Notes: a model not told the origin generated them from the sequence alone. DNA of 64,000 nucleotides from Mariprofundus aestuarium (GCF_002795805.1 NZ_CP018799.1:62001-126000); one strand, 5' to 3'. Shown: positions 55,324 to 64,000, counted from the first letter of the stretch. Numbers and translations are program-made.

Positions 55324-55836
55324 CTACCGGCCACTGGCCTGCAGTGAACTGTATATCTTCACTGCTTTGGCTTGTTCAGCTTTATTGTCGGGGTGATCGG
55401 ATCGATCAGAAGGGCTTGTTCCCTGCGTTTGTCGCAGCAGCCTCTGGTACGCGGCTGCGTTATCCAGCCGAACCCTCATTTCAGGCAACTGGAAAGGCTT
55501 GCTAACAAAATCATATGCGCCCTGTTTGACGGCTGACAAGGCATCTTCAATGCCTGAATAGCCAGTCATCAAAACAACAATAATGCGGGCAAAGTCGCCT
55601 CCCGCTTTCTTCAAAACCTCAATCCCGCTAGCTCCGGGCAGCATGATGTCGCTTAACACCACGTCAAAGTGTTGACGATCCAGGAGCTCGATGGCTGAAC
55701 TCCCGTCATTGACTACCTGTATGTCGTAATTGGATGCGCTTAAGTACTCTTCGAGCAAGGCAGCCAAGGCTGTATCATCTTCAACGATCAACAGCCGACA
55801 TTTATTTTGGCTGCTGTTAGCCACCACGAGGACCAT
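55324..55836 (-). CDS. Stand-alone receiver with C-terminal tail
   Basis: A 170-residue protein with a receiver domain (about 12-130): LLIVEDDTALAALL, Asp in VVLSDIMLPGASG, Thr in VLMTGYSG and Lys in FVSKPFQLPE. A charged tail of about 35 residues follows with no recognised domain. The N-terminal receiver resembles those of NtrC-type regulators, but there is no output domain. It overlaps the preceding small gene by 20 bases and lies eight bases before the HD-GYP gene. Confidence 0.88.
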   Translation of the reverse strand: MVLVVANSSQNKCRLLIVEDDTALAALLEEYLSASNYDIQVVNDGSSAIELLDRQHFDVVLSDIMLPGASGIEVLKKAGGDFARIIVVLMTGYSGIEDALSAVKQGAYDFVSKPFQLPEMRVRLDNAAAYQRLLRQTQGTSPSDRSDHPDNKAEQAKAVKIYSSLQASGR

Positions 55837-56047
55837 ATAATTTAATCAGATCTGGTTCATGTTTGGATGAGGATTCGCCGGCTGCTTCACCGGCAGCTGC
55901 GTTTCTGGCCTGCTCAGATATAGAAACTTTTTCCGATGGGCCGGAACCCTCTCTCTGTTGCGGGCTAGCTTTTTGGCTTAAGGAGCTTCCCTGCTGCTGT
56001 AACAACCGATGAATCAGCGCGTCTGCTGGGTGAAAGTTGATAGCCAT
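55817..56047 (-). CDS. Small disordered protein, first gene of a sigma-28 operon
   Basis: A 76-residue hydrophilic protein with a perfect AAGGAGG site. The first 20 residues (MAINFHPADALIHRLLQQQ) could form a helix. The rest is rich in Ser, Gln, Glu and Ala and contains EKVSISEQARNAA, a motif seen at the ends of several small flagellar proteins. It has the size of FlgM but I do not see its sigma-28-binding region. A sigma-28 promoter lies just upstream. Confidence 0.7.
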   Translation of the reverse strand: MAINFHPADALIHRLLQQQGSSLSQKASPQQREGSGPSEKVSISEQARNAAAGEAAGESSSKHEPDLIKLYGPRGG

Positions 56048-56086
56048 TTTTAACCTCCTTAAACAAAAAACCTCTTGGAATATAAA

Positions 56087-56113
56087 CTATCGGCAGCAGA
56101 TCAATATACTTTA
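56087..56113 (-). promoter_or_regulatory. Sigma-28 promoter of the receiver/HD-GYP operon
   Basis: On the minus strand: TAAA (56110-56113), 15 bases, then GCCGATAG (56087-56094), one mismatch from the FliA consensus. It lies 40 bases before the small gene at 56047 and drives four genes that include an HD-GYP protein. Confidence 0.8.
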
Positions 56114-56259
56114 GGGTCAATATCATAAAACTCTAAAGTGTGACTTCTGATAAGCAGATTTTTGCACAAAGGGCACAATAGAAGGTGCACCTTGTATCAG
56201 GGTGATCCTGACCTCTACAAGGAAAAGCCAGGAAGCCTGTCACTCCTTATCAACACAAC

Positions 56260-57042
56260 TTATTCAAACTTAAACTTGGCCACATGCATCTGTAGCTCAG
56301 CAGCCATGCGGGAGAGCTCAGCGGACGCCTGCAAAGTATCATTGGCACCTGTTGAAGTGCTCTGTGCGGCCTCTGCCACGCCGGCGATGTTCTGGGTGAT
56401 CTGGCCGCTTCCCTGAGCTACATCGGCCACGTTTCTGGAGATCTCCCCGGCTGTCGCACTCTGCTCTTCCACTGCGCTGGCAATGGTGCTCTGGAATTCG
56501 TTGATCTGTGCAATGACCTCATTGATCTTGCTGATCGCCTCCACAGCCTCTGTGGTATCAGACTGGATCACCTCGATCTTCTTGGCGATGTCATCGGAGG
56601 CCTTGCCTGTCTCCATGGCTAAGTCCTTCACCTCGTTGGCTACCACGGCGAAGCCCTTGCCTGCCTCTCCGGCGCGCGCTGCCTCAATGGTAGCATTGAG
56701 TGCCAGCAGCTTCGTCTGTTGTGCAATAGAGTTGATTGCATTGATGATTTCACCAATTTCACTGCTGCTTACATTGAGTTTGCTCACGGTCGCATTGGCT
56801 GAATCTGCTGTCTCCACAGCAGAGAGTGCAATCTGTGCAGCCTCTGAGGCATTGCTGGCAATCTCTCGCGTTGTCGCACTCAACTCCTCAATGCCACTGG
56901 CCACGGTCTGAACATTGCTGCTGATGGTCTCAGAAGCTCCGGCAACCACGCCCGCCTGAGCGGATGTCTCCTCTGCATTGGCTCCCATCTGCTGGCTCAC
57001 CGATGTCAGCTCTTCAGCTGCGCCACTCAAGGTCTGGGAGTT
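56260..57042 (-). repeat. Receptor signalling module, copy 3 (inverted)
   Basis: Inverted, near-identical copy of the segments at 32930 and 35060. The opposed orientation makes it a possible partner for inversion of the roughly 23 kb between them. Confidence 0.85.
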
Positions 57043-57852
57043 GCCGGATATAGTTCTGATGGAGTCATTAATTCCTTCTGCGAAGGCATTGAGTGAAAGT
57101 CCAAGCTGGCCGATTTCATCTTGACTGGTCACCTCCACGCGCTGAGTCAGATCGCCTTCGGCAATACAACTCAAACTGTCCTTAAACCTTTTGATAGGAG
57201 CAATTATGATACGATTCAATATCAGGTTAATAAGGATCAGGCCTATGACCAATAGACTTAGGCTAGTGCCAAGCGCTTTCCACATGCTGTTCTCTATGTG
57301 GCTGTCGGTTTCTGCCAGAGAGTAGGAGATTCGAACAGCGCCGATCGTAGTGCCGGAAGGTACCTCATGGCAGCTCAGGCAATTCACCCCCCGTGTATTG
57401 TCGGTGGCGATAAAAGGTGAGATGACCGTTATAACGCGACCCTCATCTCCCTCCTCTATCTGTGAGACAGTATCTCCCTTTAGGGCCTGGCGATCCAGAT
57501 CATCATGAGCCTTCTCAGCATCCAGACCATCCCCGTATTGTTTATTGATTGCCTCTCCACGAATCACCTGGGCATCCAGCACATGGGGCATGTTGCGCAC
57601 TTTTTCTTGCAGAGTTCCACGTTCATCCATGCCGCCGGTCAACATCAACATATTAATACTGTCAAAATAAGAGGCAGCCATGTTTGTGACATTTTCCTCA
57701 ACCTGGGCAATGGCCTGCTCTTTCTCACCCGAAATGGTGAGGCTGATCTCCACGCTAATATTTATAAGAATAATAATGGCAATAGTCGCGTTGATCTTCG
57801 TTCTGATGGAAAGGTTGTTGCCACCTTTCAATAGGTTATCAAAAAAAGCCAT
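56260..57852 (-). CDS. Methyl-accepting chemotaxis protein with c-type haem motif, second copy
   Basis: A 530-residue receptor closely related to the one at 32117. TM1 (about 22-42) and TM2 (about 193-215) enclose a periplasmic domain with CLSCH at 158-162 followed by [17 protein letters not shown]. The sensor domains of the two differ clearly while the signalling domains are nearly identical. It therefore probably senses a related redox or gas signal with different tuning. It is monocistronic, with its own sigma-28 promoter. Confidence 0.92.
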   Translation of the reverse strand: MAFFDNLLKGGNNLSIRTKINATIAIIILINISVEISLTISGEKEQAIAQVEENVTNMAASYFDSINMLMLTGGMDERGTLQEKVRNMPHVLDAQVIRGEAINKQYGDGLDAEKAHDDLDRQALKGDTVSQIEEGDEGRVITVISPFIATDNTRGVNCLSCHEVPSGTTIGAVRISYSLAETDSHIENSMWKALGTSLSLLVIGLILINLILNRIIIAPIKRFKDSLSCIAEGDLTQRVEVTSQDEIGQLGLSLNAFAEGINDSIRTISGNSQTLSGAAEELTSVSQQMGANAEETSAQAGVVAGASETISSNVQTVASGIEELSATTREIASNASEAAQIALSAVETADSANATVSKLNVSSSEIGEIINAINSIAQQTKLLALNATIEAARAGEAGKGFAVVANEVKDLAMETGKASDDIAKKIEVIQSDTTEAVEAISKINEVIAQINEFQSTIASAVEEQSATAGEISRNVADVAQGSGQITQNIAGVAEAAQSTSTGANDTLQASAELSRMAAELQMHVAKFKFE

Positions 57853-57985
57853 ACAAATTCCTCTCTCTCAGTCTGAAGCAATCCATGAGCGGGTGCCAGT
57901 TCATCACCGTTATTTTTCTTGCGGCCACCTTGAACCAACGGGCCTATCTAATATTCCCTGCTATTTTTGGACGTTAATAGATAGT

Positions 57986-58012
57986 GTATCGGCAGTACCT
58001 ATTAAAACTTTA
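57986..58012 (-). promoter_or_regulatory. Sigma-28 promoter of the haem-c receptor gene
   Basis: On the minus strand: TAAA (58009-58012), 15 bases, then GCCGATAC (57986-57993), one mismatch from the consensus. It lies about 135 bases before the receptor ATG at 57852. Confidence 0.8.
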
Positions 58013-58048
58013 GGGGCATAGAGCCGCGTTTTTCACTAATCCTGGTTT

Positions 58049-58717
58049 TTAGAGATCATTTGACTGCCGAGTCAAAGCCTGGGTGATGCCAACTGCTTTT
58101 TCCGGCGATAAATAGGAGAGGATTTTACCTACCTTCTTATCATCCATGCGGGCAAACATCTTAACGACAGTCTCAAGTTCCATTCTGGTGACGACCAGTG
58201 CTGCTTTTTCCGGTTTCATGCTTGAGTAAACTGCAGCAAGTTTTTTTATTTTCTTGCTCTTGAAGTTCTGTTCCTGCTGTAACTGATCCTGCATCTTGGC
58301 TACCAGGCTCTCCAGCTCCTTAATCCGGGCTGCCATCCCCTCCTCTGCTTTCTCAATCGAACTCTGACGTTCATCCAGTGCTTTGGAACGCAAGTCCAGA
58401 TTCTCCTTGGTGGTGCGCAGATTAAGCAGTACTTCTGCCTCTTCCTGGCTGACATTGCCGGCCATTGAGCCGGAAAATACAGACGCCTCAGCAGCAGGGA
58501 TGATGACAGAGGCATCGCGCTCGGCTTCAGCCATTTCACCCGGGCTGGCCTGAGACCGGGTTTTAGCGATCTCTCCCGCCTGTGCCACGGGTGTCGATGA
58601 GATCTCGCTGATAGCAGTCGAATAATCCTCACTATCCGGCCACCATGTCATACCGATATTAAACAGTGAAAAAGCACTCAAGATCACGAGAAAACTTATT
58701 ATATTGTAGCGTTTCAT
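58049..58717 (-). CDS. motE: MotE-like flagellar protein with MgtE-N type C-terminus
   Basis: A 222-residue protein with an N-terminal membrane helix (about 5-26), a periplasmic linker, a coiled coil (about 95-160) and a C-terminal helical domain (MKPEKAALVVTRMELETVVKMFARMDDKKVGKILSYLSPEKAVGI) like MgtE-N or FliG repeats. MotE is a periplasmic chaperone for MotC in alphaproteobacteria, and related proteins follow fliJ in many flagellar operons. It is the last gene of the fliF-fliJ operon, two bases after fliJ. Confidence 0.78.
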   Translation of the reverse strand: MKRYNIISFLVILSAFSLFNIGMTWWPDSEDYSTAISEISSTPVAQAGEIAKTRSQASPGEMAEAERDASVIIPAAEASVFSGSMAGNVSQEEAEVLLNLRTTKENLDLRSKALDERQSSIEKAEEGMAARIKELESLVAKMQDQLQQEQNFKSKKIKKLAAVYSSMKPEKAALVVTRMELETVVKMFARMDDKKVGKILSYLSPEKAVGITQALTRQSNDL

Positions 58718-58718
58718 T

Positions 58719-59162
58719 TTATTCCCCCCGTGTGCGGCGGTGCGCCATCAGGTCATCAATAGATTGCTGCTCAACACGCGAAGCATGTTTCTGCTGTAGC
58801 TTTTCTTCATTTTCCATCAGTTTTGTATAGGCCTTTGACTTGTTCATGGAGGTAAAGATATCCACCCTTATCGCTTTTTCCTCAGCAGAGAGGGACTCCA
58901 GTTCCGCCATTAACCTGTTTTTTCGACCCAGTTCCTCCTGGCGTACGGCCTCTAGCATGGAGAGCTGCAGTGCTGTTGTCATATTCAGACTTGAAGTTTC
59001 GCGCTGTTTTCCGATGTCGGCCAACTGTAAATCCACCGCCTCAATCTCCCGGTTAAGCATATCGCGCCTGCTGTGCAGGGCTGCCAGCTTGAGCGTTAAC
59101 TCATTGCACTTGTGATCCTCAAGCTGTGATAAAACCTTTTGAGGCTGCAGCGCATTGCTCAT
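58719..59162 (-). CDS. fliJ: Flagellar export protein FliJ
   Basis: A 147-residue, almost wholly helical coiled-coil protein, the stalk of the export ATPase analogous to the gamma subunit of F1. Sequence conservation in FliJ is low. The call rests on the coiled coil (LNREIEAVDLQLADIGKQRE; EELGRKNRLMAELESLSAEEKAIR), size and position right after fliI, which it overlaps by ATGA. Confidence 0.85.
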   Translation of the reverse strand: MSNALQPQKVLSQLEDHKCNELTLKLAALHSRRDMLNREIEAVDLQLADIGKQRETSSLNMTTALQLSMLEAVRQEELGRKNRLMAELESLSAEEKAIRVDIFTSMNKSKAYTKLMENEEKLQQKHASRVEQQSIDDLMAHRRTRGE

Positions 59163-60496
59163 GAGTTCACCAGCTCCATCAGGGCATCCTGTGATTCTTG
59201 CAGCGAGTCTGAGATATCCACATGCTGCCGGCGGAACCTTTCGATCTCTGGCATGCGCTTGATGACCCTGTCGAGGTTCGGGTTGCTGCCCTTTTCATAT
59301 GCACCCATATTCACCATGTCCTCCATACGTTCGAACAATGCAAGATCTTCACGCAAGGAACGTGCCGCATTCTGTACGGAGGGGGTAGTCAATTTATTGG
59401 CAAGGCGACTGACGCTGCCCAGAATGTTGATGGCAGGAAAGAGCCCTTTCTCGGCAAGTTTCCTGTCCAGCAGAATGTGACCATCGAGCATGGATATGGC
59501 TGCATCAGCAACTGGATCGGATAGGTCGTCTCCTTCGACCAGTACGGTATACAGAGCACTGATGCTTCCCTGACCACTGGTGCCAGGGCCGGCTCTTTCA
59601 AGCAGTTCGGCGAGCATGGAGAAGCAGGAGGGTGTGTAGCCTTTGCTGGTTGGCGGCTCTCCCAGCATTAAGCCGATTTCCCTCTGTGCCTGTAGAAAGC
59701 GGGTCAGGCTGTCCGCAAGCAATAAAACTCGCTTGCCCTGATCCCTGAATACCTCGGCAATTGTTGTGGCTGTCAGGGCTGCACGTACCCGTAGAAGGGG
59801 AGGAGCATCCGATGTTTCAACCACAACAACACACTTCGACAGTGCCTCCGGGCCCAGTGCATCATCGAGGAACTCTCGCAGTTCCCTGCCACGCTCTCCA
59901 ACCAGAGCGATTACAATAACATCCGCATCTGAATCTTTGGCCAGCATGCCAAGCAAGGTGCTTTTGCCGACACCCGCTCCGGCGAATAGCCCCATACGTT
60001 GTCCCCACCCCATGGTCGTACAGGCATCAATAACACGCACGCCGAGTTGCATCGGAGTGTCAATAACATGACGGAGCATGGGGTTTGGCGGCCTGCGATG
60101 GATGGGGAAGACGGTCTTGATTTCCGCCAGCGGCTGACCGTCCAGCGGCTGGGCTCGTGAATCCAGAACGCGCCCAAGCAGAGCCTCAGAAACAGGGATG
60201 GTAGGAGGTGTGGACAAAGGCTGCACTACACTGCCAGGGGCAATGCCCCGCGTGGAGCCAACGGGCATGATCAGGCTGCGACCGTTGCGAAAGCCGACGA
60301 TTTCAGCCTCCAGGCGCACGTTTGCGGCAGTATGCAGATAACATGCCCGGCCAACCTCCGCCTTAATGCCGCTGGCTTCCAGCATCGGCCCCACGACTTT
60401 TTGTACCAATCCCCTGGGCGGAAATGCGACCTCTCTTACAACCTTTGAGAGGACCTGCTGCCTGGATTTTTTATGACATAATTTAGGAGATGGCAA
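59159..60496 (-). CDS. fliI: Flagellar export ATPase FliI
   Basis: Hexameric ATPase of the flagellar type III export apparatus, 445 residues. Walker A is GAGVGKST, Walker B is VLLLADSLTRF, and GRVLDSRAQPLDG and EPPTSKGYTPSCFSMLAELLERAG are family signatures. The likely start is TTG at 60496 with GGAGAG just upstream. No ATG or GTG in frame lies near enough. It overlaps fliH by 14 bases. Confidence 0.95.
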   Translation of the reverse strand: MPSPKLCHKKSRQQVLSKVVREVAFPPRGLVQKVVGPMLEASGIKAEVGRACYLHTAANVRLEAEIVGFRNGRSLIMPVGSTRGIAPGSVVQPLSTPPTIPVSEALLGRVLDSRAQPLDGQPLAEIKTVFPIHRRPPNPMLRHVIDTPMQLGVRVIDACTTMGWGQRMGLFAGAGVGKSTLLGMLAKDSDADVIVIALVGERGRELREFLDDALGPEALSKCVVVVETSDAPPLLRVRAALTATTIAEVFRDQGKRVLLLADSLTRFLQAQREIGLMLGEPPTSKGYTPSCFSMLAELLERAGPGTSGQGSISALYTVLVEGDDLSDPVADAAISMLDGHILLDRKLAEKGLFPAINILGSVSRLANKLTTPSVQNAARSLREDLALFERMEDMVNMGAYEKGSNPNLDRVIKRMPEIERFRRQHVDISDSLQESQDALMELVNS

Positions 60497-61181
60497 CGCT
60501 CTCTCCAGAGAGGAGCTCTTGCTTCAGTTGTGCCACGGCCTCCGCAATGGGAGCGCGGGGGTCAATTAAAATATCCTGTGCTTCGCTGGCAACACGCATG
60601 CAGCCCGGCTTGACTGAATTGTCAGTCAATAAATGGATCTTGAAATCGGAGTCGGTGAGTAGCCTTTCAAACTGGGAAAAGTCATCCTGATGTACAACCA
60701 GAACCATTCTGTCTGTTTCAGGGAAACTCCGCGCAGCCTTTTTCGCTATGGTCAGCAAGCGTGCCCGGTCATCGGCAGTAATCTCTCCAACCAGCCATTC
60801 AGCAAGCATGCCACCGATGTCGATAACCGCCTCACTCATGGTGTTTCTTATCTCATCAAGCTGCTGCTGCGTTTGCTCCTGGAGCTGCTGCATCTTTTCC
60901 AGGATCTGCTCAGCACGCTTTTGTCCCAGAGCCAGCCCCGCCTTCTCTCCCGAGAGGTAGGCTTTGTCGTAGGATTCACGCTCCAGATTTGCATCAAAGG
61001 AGTGCTTTTCCGTCAGCATGGCTTCAAGCTGCTTAATCCTACTCTCAGCGGAGATTTCAGGCGCTCTTTCGATGATCTCTTGCGGCTTGGAGGGGGAGAA
61101 GTCCTTGTAAGGAAAAGGTGATTTCTCCTCTTTTCTGGAAACCTGTTTTAACGCCAGGGGGTCAAGTGAGTTATTAAACAC
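60483..61181 (-). CDS. fliH: Flagellar export ATPase regulator FliH
   Basis: A 232-residue protein that binds FliI and anchors it at the C-ring. The long helical middle (AYLSGEKAGLALGQKRAEQILEKMQQLQEQTQQQLDEIR) and the C-terminal domain (DFKIHLLTDNSVKPGCMRVASEAQDILIDPRAPIAEAVAQLKQEL) fit FliH. It probably begins at GTG 61181, two bases after the fliG stop. The AGAGG there is very close, so the exact start is uncertain. Confidence 0.9.
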   Translation of the reverse strand: MFNNSLDPLALKQVSRKEEKSPFPYKDFSPSKPQEIIERAPEISAESRIKQLEAMLTEKHSFDANLERESYDKAYLSGEKAGLALGQKRAEQILEKMQQLQEQTQQQLDEIRNTMSEAVIDIGGMLAEWLVGEITADDRARLLTIAKKAARSFPETDRMVLVVHQDDFSQFERLLTDSDFKIHLLTDNSVKPGCMRVASEAQDILIDPRAPIAEAVAQLKQELLSGESVAIS

Positions 61182-61183
61182 CT

Positions 61184-62206
61184 CTAATAAACCATATCTT
61201 CCTGAGTCCCGAGGCTGATTACACCCTCGCTATCAAGCGTTCTGGCCACTTCCAGTATGGCACGCTGTGACTTCTCTACATCCGAAAGCTTCAGCCCGCC
61301 CATCGCATCAATATCCTCTCGCATAATATCAGCAGCACGCTTGGACATATTGTCGAAGAAATGCTCGCGAAGCTCATCAGACGAGCCCTTAAGTGCACGC
61401 ATCAAGTCCTCAGTCTGAACGTTCTTTAATACCGCCTGAATATCGCGACCGCTAAGTTCGGTAAAGTCTTCAAATACAAGCAGCTGGCTGTCCACCTGTT
61501 CATACAGGCCTTGGTCATGCTCTTTAAGGTAATCGAGGATGTTTTTGGAACTTTTGCTGTCTAGGGTTTTCAGGATTTCCACGACGTGATCCATGCCGTT
61601 CATGGCGAGTCCGGACCCGCCGCCTTGAAGGCGGTTGACCTGCTGCTCCAGCGCCTCTTCGATATCCTTGGTTACATCACTCTTGATGCTTTCAATTCTG
61701 GCCATGCGCACGACCACGGCCATCTGCTTCTCTTTCGGAAATAGCGCAATCACTGTGCTGGCCAGTTCAGGCTCAAGGCGACCGAGAATCACCGCCGTAG
61801 TTTGGGCGTTTTCGTCCTTGATCAGGTTGAAAATCGACGTTGGCCCCATGCGCGCGAGCTTATCCCAAACCGGCATACGGATGGGGCCACCATCCTCAAG
61901 GCTCTCCAAAATCCTCTGCAGCCTATCTGGCTCTACTACATCCCTTAGCAACTCATGGATCTCGATTGCAGAGGATGGAACAAATGCATCCCCTGAGCGG
62001 TGCATTTGAATAAATTCCGTATAGATCCCCTCTATGTCTTTTGGACTAACTTCCTTTATTTGCGGCATGCGCTTGGCAAGATTTACCAATCCCTGATCGT
62101 CCAGAAGCCCCAATACTTGTGAAGCGACCTCAGGGCCTACTGAAAGTAAAAAAATGGCGGCCCTGTCGAGCCCTGTTAGAGTTTTGTTCGCGTTACCTTT
62201 ATTCAT
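61184..62206 (-). CDS. fliG: Flagellar motor switch protein FliG
   Basis: Rotor protein that transmits torque from the stator, 340 residues. The N-terminal domain (LTGLDRAAIFLLSVGPEVASQVLGLL) binds FliF. The middle carries EEALEQQVNRLQGGG and GGMDHVVEILK-like sequences. The C-terminal domain holds the charged torque helix around MRALKGSSDELREHFFDNMSKRAADIMREDID. I chose ATG 62206, which overlaps the fliF stop as ATGA. ATG 62221 would add five residues. Confidence 0.95.
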   Translation of the reverse strand: MNKGNANKTLTGLDRAAIFLLSVGPEVASQVLGLLDDQGLVNLAKRMPQIKEVSPKDIEGIYTEFIQMHRSGDAFVPSSAIEIHELLRDVVEPDRLQRILESLEDGGPIRMPVWDKLARMGPTSIFNLIKDENAQTTAVILGRLEPELASTVIALFPKEKQMAVVVRMARIESIKSDVTKDIEEALEQQVNRLQGGGSGLAMNGMDHVVEILKTLDSKSSKNILDYLKEHDQGLYEQVDSQLLVFEDFTELSGRDIQAVLKNVQTEDLMRALKGSSDELREHFFDNMSKRAADIMREDIDAMGGLKLSDVEKSQRAILEVARTLDSEGVISLGTQEDMVY

Positions 62207-63903
62207 GACTGTTGTGTCCATTGCTGAATGATGCGGGCCGCCATCTTGGCGTCCTTGCTGATCATATCTTTTGCAGCACCTTGCAGGGCCTGCTGTTCCA
62301 AATTATCTGCGCCAATGGACTGTAAATTCATGGATTCCAGGGCTGCCTCAACGGCACCTGTTGCCGACGAGTCCTGGATGGCCAGATCTTTTTTTCCGGC
62401 ACTCTCTTTTCCAGTCGCCTCTGATTCCTGAGAAACAAAGCGCTTACCCAGTGGACGCAGGACAAACCAGGCGAGCAGTATCAGAGCGAGTCCGGCAACG
62501 CCGTAACGGGCCAACTCCAAGTAGTAGGCCTTTGCTTCTACCTCTTGCATTGCTGCAGCATCTTCGGTGCTGGAAATATCCAAAAGCGGCATGCTCTGCA
62601 CTTCCAGAGAGTCGCCACGGTCTTCATTAAAACCCATGGCTCGCTCAACCAGCCCGCGTATTGATTTCAGCTCCTCCGCTGTTCTGGGAACAAAGGTGGA
62701 GATGTCGTTTTCTTTACTGACGCTGCCTCCAATCAGAACTGCGACGGAGAGTTTCTCCAGCTCACCGAAGGGGATAATACGTTTTTCATTCGTGGAGCTT
62801 ATTTCAAAGCTGCTGATATGCTCCTTGCGCCCTGCCTCTTCCCTTGGCTGTGCTGAGCCTGCCTGCATATTGCCGCTCTTGTCAGGGCTGTTGGAGGAAA
62901 CGCCAGGCACACCCATAGCCCTGCTGTCCGATGCCTTTCTATTCTCCTCGATGACACGCTCACTGCGCAGCACTGCTTCATCAGGGTTGAATCTCTGGTT
63001 GTTCTGCTCCACGTGTTCGCGGTTGATCTGCGCCGTAACCCTGACGACAGCCTGTCCGGCGCCAACAATTTGCTCCAGCATCATCGTCAGGCGCTCTTCC
63101 AGCCTTCTTTCAAAATTCACCTGATATTCCTGATGTGTCTGCACGGCACTTGTCGTCGAGCTGGATTCACCTTTTGAAGTTAGCAGGTTGCCTGCTGAAT
63201 CAACCACTGTGACATCTTCCCGATCCAGTTCTGGTACGCCGGCAGCAATCAGGTTTTGAATTGCCAGTATGGACTGCTTGGAGAGCCGGCTTGAGCCGGC
63301 CAGCTGCAGCATGACTGATGCGGATGCATCTCGCTTGCGATTAATAAAGGCGGACTCTTTCGGTAGAACAAGATGAACTCTGGCAGAAGATACCTGAGGC
63401 AGAATCTCAATCGTCCGGGCCAGCTCGCCCTGCAGAGCCCGCTGAAGATTAATATTCTGGACAAAATCGCTGATGCCGAGCTGGTTTTCGCTATCAAATA
63501 ACTCATAGCCTGTTTTGTTCCCCGGCAGCATATCCTGCCCTGCAAGCTTCAGTCTCAATGCATAAACCTGATCCGATGGGACCATTACAGTGCCTCTTCC
63601 CTCAAGGCGGTAAGGCACCTTCTCTTTCTGAAGCAATTCAATAATTGAAGCTGCTTCTTTTTCATCGATGTTCGCAAACAGAGGCCTGTATGGCGCATCT
63701 GCTGACCAGAAAAGAAGACTGATAAAGCCAGCCAGCATCAGCACGCTGGCAATGACCAGCAGCAGGCGACGGTTCTTTAACAGCAAGCCCTGAATATTGG
63801 AGACGCCAGCCTGCAGTGACTGTTCATTTTGCGAAAAAGAACCAGTCGCTGATGAATTGGCGGCAACGGCTTGCGTCTGTGAAGGTGCGATTTCATTGGC
63901 CAT
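62203..63903 (-). CDS. fliF: Flagellar MS-ring protein FliF
   Basis: Membrane ring protein of 566 residues. TM1 (about 48-68) is followed by ring-building motifs (APYRPLFANIDEKEAASIIELLQKEKVPY, LARTIEILPQVSSARVHLVLPKES), a variable periplasmic region, TM2 (about 455-475) and a C-terminal FliG-binding tail (MISKDAKMAARIIQQWTQQS). AAGGA precedes ATG 63903. It heads the operon visible here, so any fliE would lie beyond the window. Confidence 0.96.
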   Translation of the reverse strand: MANEIAPSQTQAVAANSSATGSFSQNEQSLQAGVSNIQGLLLKNRRLLLVIASVLMLAGFISLLFWSADAPYRPLFANIDEKEAASIIELLQKEKVPYRLEGRGTVMVPSDQVYALRLKLAGQDMLPGNKTGYELFDSENQLGISDFVQNINLQRALQGELARTIEILPQVSSARVHLVLPKESAFINRKRDASASVMLQLAGSSRLSKQSILAIQNLIAAGVPELDREDVTVVDSAGNLLTSKGESSSTTSAVQTHQEYQVNFERRLEERLTMMLEQIVGAGQAVVRVTAQINREHVEQNNQRFNPDEAVLRSERVIEENRKASDSRAMGVPGVSSNSPDKSGNMQAGSAQPREEAGRKEHISSFEISSTNEKRIIPFGELEKLSVAVLIGGSVSKENDISTFVPRTAEELKSIRGLVERAMGFNEDRGDSLEVQSMPLLDISSTEDAAAMQEVEAKAYYLELARYGVAGLALILLAWFVLRPLGKRFVSQESEATGKESAGKKDLAIQDSSATGAVEAALESMNLQSIGADNLEQQALQGAAKDMISKDAKMAARIIQQWTQQS

Positions 63904-64000
63904 GGTTCAATTCCTTAGCGGGAGCTTTTTATTATTGTAAATCGTTGTTGCAAAAACATTCGGGTCTCCATTGATGCTGTTCCGGCCCTGACGAGCGATA
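63904..64000 (-). other. Sequence upstream of fliF up to the window edge
   Basis: 97 bases carrying the fliF ribosome site. Two minus-strand frames remain open for about 28-30 codons to the edge, one ending in TGA at 63907, but neither resembles the FliE C-terminus expected here. I see no clear sigma-54 or sigma-28 element. Confidence 0.4.

Noticed and set aside
55817-56047. Calling the 76-residue protein FlgM
   Set aside because: Only its size and a short V-S-I-S motif fit; no sigma-28-binding C-terminal region is recognisable.
63907-64000. A gene ending just before fliF on the minus strand
   Set aside because: About 30 open codons at a window edge are expected by chance, and the residues do not match the C-terminus of FliE.

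Overview
The window is a chromosomal stretch from a motile, Gram-negative bacterium with dense, mostly operonic coding on both strands. The gene set (Lgt, UppP, MreBCD/PBP2/RodA, a SUF iron-sulfur operon, NnrS, two chemoreceptors with c-type haem motifs, sigma-54 and sigma-28 type flagellar promoters, and a DSF quorum-sensing pair) fits a microaerophilic proteobacterium. A marine iron oxidiser of the Zetaproteobacteria is my best guess, but that is inference: no rRNA gene lies in the window and I could not run a search. I see no tRNA, rRNA, CRISPR array, prophage or intact insertion sequence.

Layout. 1-3937: a secreted Cys/His/Met-rich protein cut by the window edge, SppA, and divergently UppP-Lgt. 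4064-8925: a stressosome operon (globin-type RsbR, RsbS, RsbT, an RsbT/RsbX fusion) running into a PAS-PAS-GGDEF-EAL enzyme, behind a sigma-54-like promoter; the rsbR frame carries one in-frame TAG. 9275-15445: xthA and the rod-shape cluster mreBCD-mrdA-rodA. 16981-20595: a convergent rpfF/rpfC pair, the synthase and sensor of a diffusible signal factor system. 20628-28563 (minus strand): a Cys-rich small protein, a Rieske ferredoxin, NnrS and the SUF operon with its Rrf2 regulator.

28857-39512: a chemotaxis operon (cheA, cheW, two receptors, cheY, cheB, cheR, cheX, a second cheY, a PilZ protein) with a textbook sigma-28 promoter. 39820-51927: a pentapeptide-repeat protein, a SPOR protein, then fliK-flgD-flgE and motA-motB-motB-fliL-fliM-fliN-fliO-fliP. 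52108-57852: a CpoB-like lipoprotein and a minus-strand sigma-28 block (small protein, receiver, receiver-GAF-HD-GYP, PilZ) with another haem-c chemoreceptor. 58049-63903 (minus strand): fliF-fliG-fliH-fliI-fliJ-motE.

Taken together, the window is a signalling and motility hub. Gas and redox inputs (globin stressosome, haem-c receptors, NIT receptor, NnrS) and a cell-density input (DSF) appear to converge on c-di-GMP enzymes (GGDEF-EAL, HD-GYP), PilZ effectors and the flagellum. The points most worth a second look are the DSF system with its duplicated rpfF start region, the sigma-54 stressosome with an interrupted RsbR, the paired MotB proteins of which one lacks the ion-binding Asp, the palindromic operator in the SUF promoter, the 102-bp repeats in fliK, and near-identical inverted receptor modules that could flip about 23 kb.
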